Shown here: positions 61,014-64,000 of the stretch, piece by piece
How positions within the stretch are numbered: position 1 is the stretch's first letter
Layout: the number at the start of each line of letters is the position of its first letter
Source: Acetobacter oryzoeni
Lineage (GTDB): Bacteria > Pseudomonadota > Alphaproteobacteria > Acetobacterales > Acetobacteraceae
Assembly (NCBI RefSeq): GCF_004014775.2
Contig: NZ_CP042808.1
Location: 1,764,001 to 1,828,000 of the forward strand
Direction of reading: 5' to 3'
Length of the DNA: 64,000 bases
The notes under the pieces: model-generated
Told to the model about the DNA's origin: nothing
Databases searched by the model: none
What the model saw: the letters and a program-made list of their open reading frames with translations, nothing else
Position numbers and translations under genes: made by a program

Positions 61014-63245
61014 GTGGCAGTTGATTTTAAGGTAACCAAAGCATTACTTGAATCCACAGCATGGACTTGGGGACCTCTTAACCATCCCCCTCTCACGACT
61101 TCTCTTCGATTTGGATCTGATGGTCTCATCAAAGATTACACACATACCAACGAACATTCATGGAAATTGACTGGAGATCTTTTAGAGATTTTCGATATCC
61201 ATGGGAAAATGATCTGGAAATTTGAAGGAATATTTAACAATCAGGACTCTATTACCCTGATCAGTTTTCCTCATAACGATCCGAAATGGGGGGTTTTCTT
61301 CGCGCTTCAGGCAGAAAAAGCAAACATTCCGCCTCAGCTTGTTTTAATGAGCGAACTCCCTGCTCCCTCCCTTCCGGTAGAGCCTAAACCAGCTATTTCG
61401 GCACAGCCTAAGAAATCTACTGCTCCAGCTCCCGCGCCCAAGAAGCCTAGTTCTGCTAAAAAAGATCATGCGTCTTCTTCTACTCAGGCAAAGGAAGAAG
61501 GCATTCGGCTTGTTATCTGGGATTTGGATGACACCTTCTGGAAAGGCACTCTCTCTGAAGGGGAAATCTCCCCCATTCAGCGCAATATTGATATTGTAAA
61601 AACATTAAATGGCCGAGGCATTGTAAATGCCATTTGCTCACGCAATACGTTTGAGGACGTTAAGGCGCGCCTAGAACAGCTTGGTATATGGGACGATTTT
61701 GTTTTCCCACGTATTTCATGGGGCCCAAAAGGACCGCTGGTTAAGGACATTATCGAAAAAATCCAGCTTCGCCCAGAAACAGTGATGTTCATTGATGATA
61801 ACGTTACAAATCTGAACGAAGCCAAGCATTTTGTGCCAGAACTTAACGTGGCTGAACCCGATGTTCTGGAAACCTTGCTGGATAATCCACGATTTAAAGG
61901 CAAACCAGACCCAGAGCATAGCCGCCTCAAGCGCTATCAGGTTCTGGAATCTAAGCACAAGGATATGGCTGCCACTGACGGCGATAATGAAGCTTTCTTG
62001 CGTAAAAGCGATATTCGCGTCAGCTTCCATTCCGATATTGAAGCCGAGTTCCCGCGTATTCATGATCTTGTGAACCGGACAAACCAGCTCAATTTCACCA
62101 AGAACCGGTGGCCAGAAGATATTGAAGAAGCACGCCTGCGCTTTAGAGAAGAAGTGGAAGCCGATTTTGATACAGATGTTGGCTATGTAAAAGTTGCCGA
62201 TGCCTACGGGAACTACGGCATTTGTGGATTTTACCTTTCACGCAAGGATGAATTTCTGCACTTCCTGTTCTCCTGCCGCACAATGAACATGGGGGTAGAA
62301 CAGTTTGTATGGCAGAAGTTGGGGAAACGCCGCGTGCCTATTCAAGGCAAAGTAGGCTCCAAACTTGAAGATCCGATTGTTGACTGGATTAAAGTTGTTG
62401 AAGATGTAGATGCTTCAACGGAAACATCATCAGCCTCTGCAAAGCGCCTGAAAGTGTGTATTCGCGGCGCATGCGATATGATGATGACCTCCAATTTCTT
62501 GCGTACAAAAGTCGATACGCTTGAAGAGCTGAACTACGCCTACGAAGGTTGGGAAATTATCGCCTCCCCTCGCTTTGTTGCCCTCACGCGTGATCTGAAA
62601 GACGATCGGAACAGGGAAATTATTGCGCATCTTCCTGGCATGCCTGATGGACGCTTTAAAACCGATATTCTTGAAGAAACATCAGATGTGTATGTTCTGT
62701 CTTTTTCTCAGGAATCTTTCCACGGCCTTTATCAGTCCAAAACCACAGGCATGATTGTGCCAATGGGCCATTTTGGCCTGCCCTATCATCTGCCTGGTGG
62801 GCCGAAAGATAAGTTTGATTACACGTCTGTTTCCTACGATGATCTTGTGAATAAATATGGCGTAGAACACGTCTCGCAAGAACAGTGGGACTTCTTTAGA
62901 AAAGAATTTGTTTTCCTGGGTGGTTTTAACAAAAATCTGTTCTTGAAAGATTTGCGTTATATTTTCAATCGCATGATGGCCGCGCAAAAGAAAGTTATCA
63001 TCATTGGGCTAAATCAGGCTGTTGGGCGCGATCATAAGCTTTTGGAATTTTTTGCTGAAATCAATTCCATTGTGCGCCCTCTGGCTGAAAAATATAAGTT
63101 TGATTACATTGATGTAAACGATATCGTTCGGTCTGAAGATGATTTAGCGAAAGATGGCATGTTTGGCGGAGCTCATTTTGACCGTCCAGCCTACAAAACA
63201 ATATCAGATAAAATTCTCTCTCTGTTACCTACGTCTGCGGCGTAA
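61014..63245 (+). CDS. FkbH-like HAD phosphatase with N-terminal module and SGNH-like C-terminus
   Basis: A 743-residue multidomain protein. Residues about 10-100 form a small beta-rich module with W17, W19, PLTTSLRF, YTHTNEHSW and MIWKF. Residues 112-162 are a Pro/Ala/Lys linker. The HAD-IIIC domain has motif I VIWDLDDTFWKGTL (Asp170, Asp172), NAICSRNTFEDV and FIDDNVTNLNEA. The GNAT-like domain has NRTNQLNFTKNRW, YGNYGICGFYL and SCRTMNMGVEQFVW. The C-terminal part (from about 478) has RGACDMMMTS, VIIIGLNQAVG and GAHFDRPAYKTISDKI, an SGNH-hydrolase-like layout with a terminal His. FkbH proteins normally load a glyceryl group on a carrier protein. Start GTG 61014 with GAGAGG before it. A broken paralogue lies at 40132. 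Confidence 0.82.
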   Translation: MAVDFKVTKALLESTAWTWGPLNHPPLTTSLRFGSDGLIKDYTHTNEHSWKLTGDLLEIFDIHGKMIWKFEGIFNNQDSITLISFPHNDPKWGVFFALQAEKANIPPQLVLMSELPAPSLPVEPKPAISAQPKKSTAPAPAPKKPSSAKKDHASSSTQAKEEGIRLVIWDLDDTFWKGTLSEGEISPIQRNIDIVKTLNGRGIVNAICSRNTFEDVKARLEQLGIWDDFVFPRISWGPKGPLVKDIIEKIQLRPETVMFIDDNVTNLNEAKHFVPELNVAEPDVLETLLDNPRFKGKPDPEHSRLKRYQVLESKHKDMAATDGDNEAFLRKSDIRVSFHSDIEAEFPRIHDLVNRTNQLNFTKNRWPEDIEEARLRFREEVEADFDTDVGYVKVADAYGNYGICGFYLSRKDEFLHFLFSCRTMNMGVEQFVWQKLGKRRVPIQGKVGSKLEDPIVDWIKVVEDVDASTETSSASAKRLKVCIRGACDMMMTSNFLRTKVDTLEELNYAYEGWEIIASPRFVALTRDLKDDRNREIIAHLPGMPDGRFKTDILEETSDVYVLSFSQESFHGLYQSKTTGMIVPMGHFGLPYHLPGGPKDKFDYTSVSYDDLVNKYGVEHVSQEQWDFFRKEFVFLGGFNKNLFLKDLRYIFNRMMAAQKKVIIIGLNQAVGRDHKLLEFFAEINSIVRPLAEKYKFDYIDVNDIVRSEDDLAKDGMFGGAHFDRPAYKTISDKILSLLPTSAA

Positions 63246-63288
63246 AGTATCACCATAAATTCCACTATCAAGGCACCTCGAGACTATC

Positions 63289-64000
63289 ATGATAGAAACT
63301 AAGACTTTTCGCGGGCAATCTACCATTCTGTCACCGCAACTTACTGAAATGACTTGGACTTTTGGTGCGGAAGGACAGTTTCCTCTCACGACAACTCTCA
63401 AACTTACTCCTGATGGAAAGATTGTTGGTTATTCTCATCCCAATGAATCTTTCTGGAGAATAGAAAACCACAAACTCCTGCTTCTAAAAGAAAATGGAGA
63501 ACTGATGTGGCGTGCCGCAAAGGTTGTTAAAAATCAGGACGGCCTTCTAACAATGTTGTTAGACACGCCTGAAGATCCAAATACACATTTTATATTGCAG
63601 CAAAATCCGGCCAATAGCGCGCCAATACCAGCGCCAGAACAGGCTTCTGCCGGGTCTGCTATGCCAGCACCTGCACCTGCTCAAGCACAGCCTTCTGGCA
63701 TTCCTGATGCAGAATACCTTTTCCCTGCCGATCTAGAAGTAACACCAACAAAAGTTAAAAAGGTGCTGCTCATTGGTTCATGCTTGACTGCGCTTTACCT
63801 GGAACAGTTTCAGAAACGCTACCCAGCCACTGCCTTTGATTACGTTCCCTATAACTTTGTGAGCGTGCTGCCTCCTGCTCCTCCAGCTCCTGTTGGAGAA
63901 TATGACTTCCAATACATCCAGATCCCCCTACGCTCTGTCATAACAGATCGTATCATATGGGGCTTCCGCTTTAATGAAGCGGGGTTTGCAAATACACTCT
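63289..64000 (+). CDS. Protein with the same N-terminal module and SGNH-like region, 3' end missing
   Basis: The frame opens at ATG 63289 and runs off the window after 237 codons without a stop. Residues about 18-90 repeat the N-terminal module of the preceding protein (TWTFGAEGQFPLTTTLKL, GYSHPNESFW, ELMWRAAKV). A Pro/Ala-rich linker follows, then KVLLIGSCLTALYLEQFQ, where GSC resembles block I of SGNH/GSCFA-type esterases, and a second proline stretch. It starts 43 bases behind the FkbH-like gene and is presumably in its operon. Catalytic Asp/His would lie beyond the window. Confidence 0.75.
   Translation, partial: MIETKTFRGQSTILSPQLTEMTWTFGAEGQFPLTTTLKLTPDGKIVGYSHPNESFWRIENHKLLLLKENGELMWRAAKVVKNQDGLLTMLLDTPEDPNTHFILQQNPANSAPIPAPEQASAGSAMPAPAPAQAQPSGIPDAEYLFPADLEVTPTKVKKVLLIGSCLTALYLEQFQKRYPATAFDYVPYNFVSVLPPAPPAPVGEYDFQYIQIPLRSVITDRIIWGFRFNEAGFANTL

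Overview
The window is a stretch of alphaproteobacterial chromosome, most likely from an acetic acid bacterium (Acetobacteraceae, probably Acetobacter). This is inferred from the nifR3/dusB-ntrB-ntrC-ntrY-ntrX-hfq-hflX order, a fused ispDF gene, plant-type gshA, an NDUFS4-like complex I subunit, a CIRCE-controlled groESL operon, and the moderate-GC codon style. Most genes are housekeeping. No CRISPR array, rRNA or intact insertion sequence was seen. Three tRNA genes are present (Arg-TCT, Pro-TGG, Ser-TGA).

Layout. 1-2.1 kb: the 3' end of rsmE, then gshA. 2.1-7.3 kb (minus): a DHA2-type efflux pump, then the outer-membrane assembly/ribosome operon yfgM-bamB-der. 8.0-13.1 kb (plus): two glycosyltransferases with an asparagine synthetase, then ygfZ and hisI, meeting lpxB. 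14.5-23 kb: a SulP transporter, orphan msrQ, an HIBADH-family dehydrogenase, a squalene/phytoene-synthase-like protein, sodB, clpB and a Nudix hydrolase. 23-34.3 kb (minus): gtrB-like glycosyltransferase, ispDF, dusB, ntrBC, ntrYX, hfq, hflX. NtrC and NtrX both lack the GAFTGA sigma-54 contact loop.

34.3-43.3 kb is the accessory region. It holds an IS5-type transposase remnant, an AT-rich GtrII-type glucosyltransferase, glf (UDP-galactopyranose mutase) with a GlfT2-like galactofuranosyltransferase, then a decayed element. That element runs from a 49-nt degenerate copy of the tRNA-Arg 3' half (39581-39629) to the intact tRNA-Arg (43198-43274), and carries a broken FkbH-like gene and other gene debris.

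43.3-58.7 kb returns to core genes: NDUFS4-like subunit, gpt, a glycosyltransferase, upp, a small lipoprotein, ugd, glnB, cysE, ubiH-type hydroxylase, dedA (apparently with a CTG start), a 53-residue Cys/His protein, efp, suhB, a DinG-type helicase, a cold-shock protein and dienelactone hydrolase. 58.7-60.9 kb is groES-groEL behind an RpoH-like promoter and a CIRCE operator.

61.0-64.0 kb contains the most unusual system: a 743-residue protein joining a small N-terminal beta-type module, a Pro/Ala/Lys linker, an FkbH-type HAD domain, a GNAT-like domain and an SGNH-like C-terminal region. It is followed by a second gene (cut by the window end) that carries the same N-terminal module ahead of a GSC-containing SGNH-like region. 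The broken gene at 40.1-42.2 kb is a paralogue of the first. I infer an acyl- or glyceryl-type modification of a surface glycan or other carrier, but the substrate cannot be read from the sequence.
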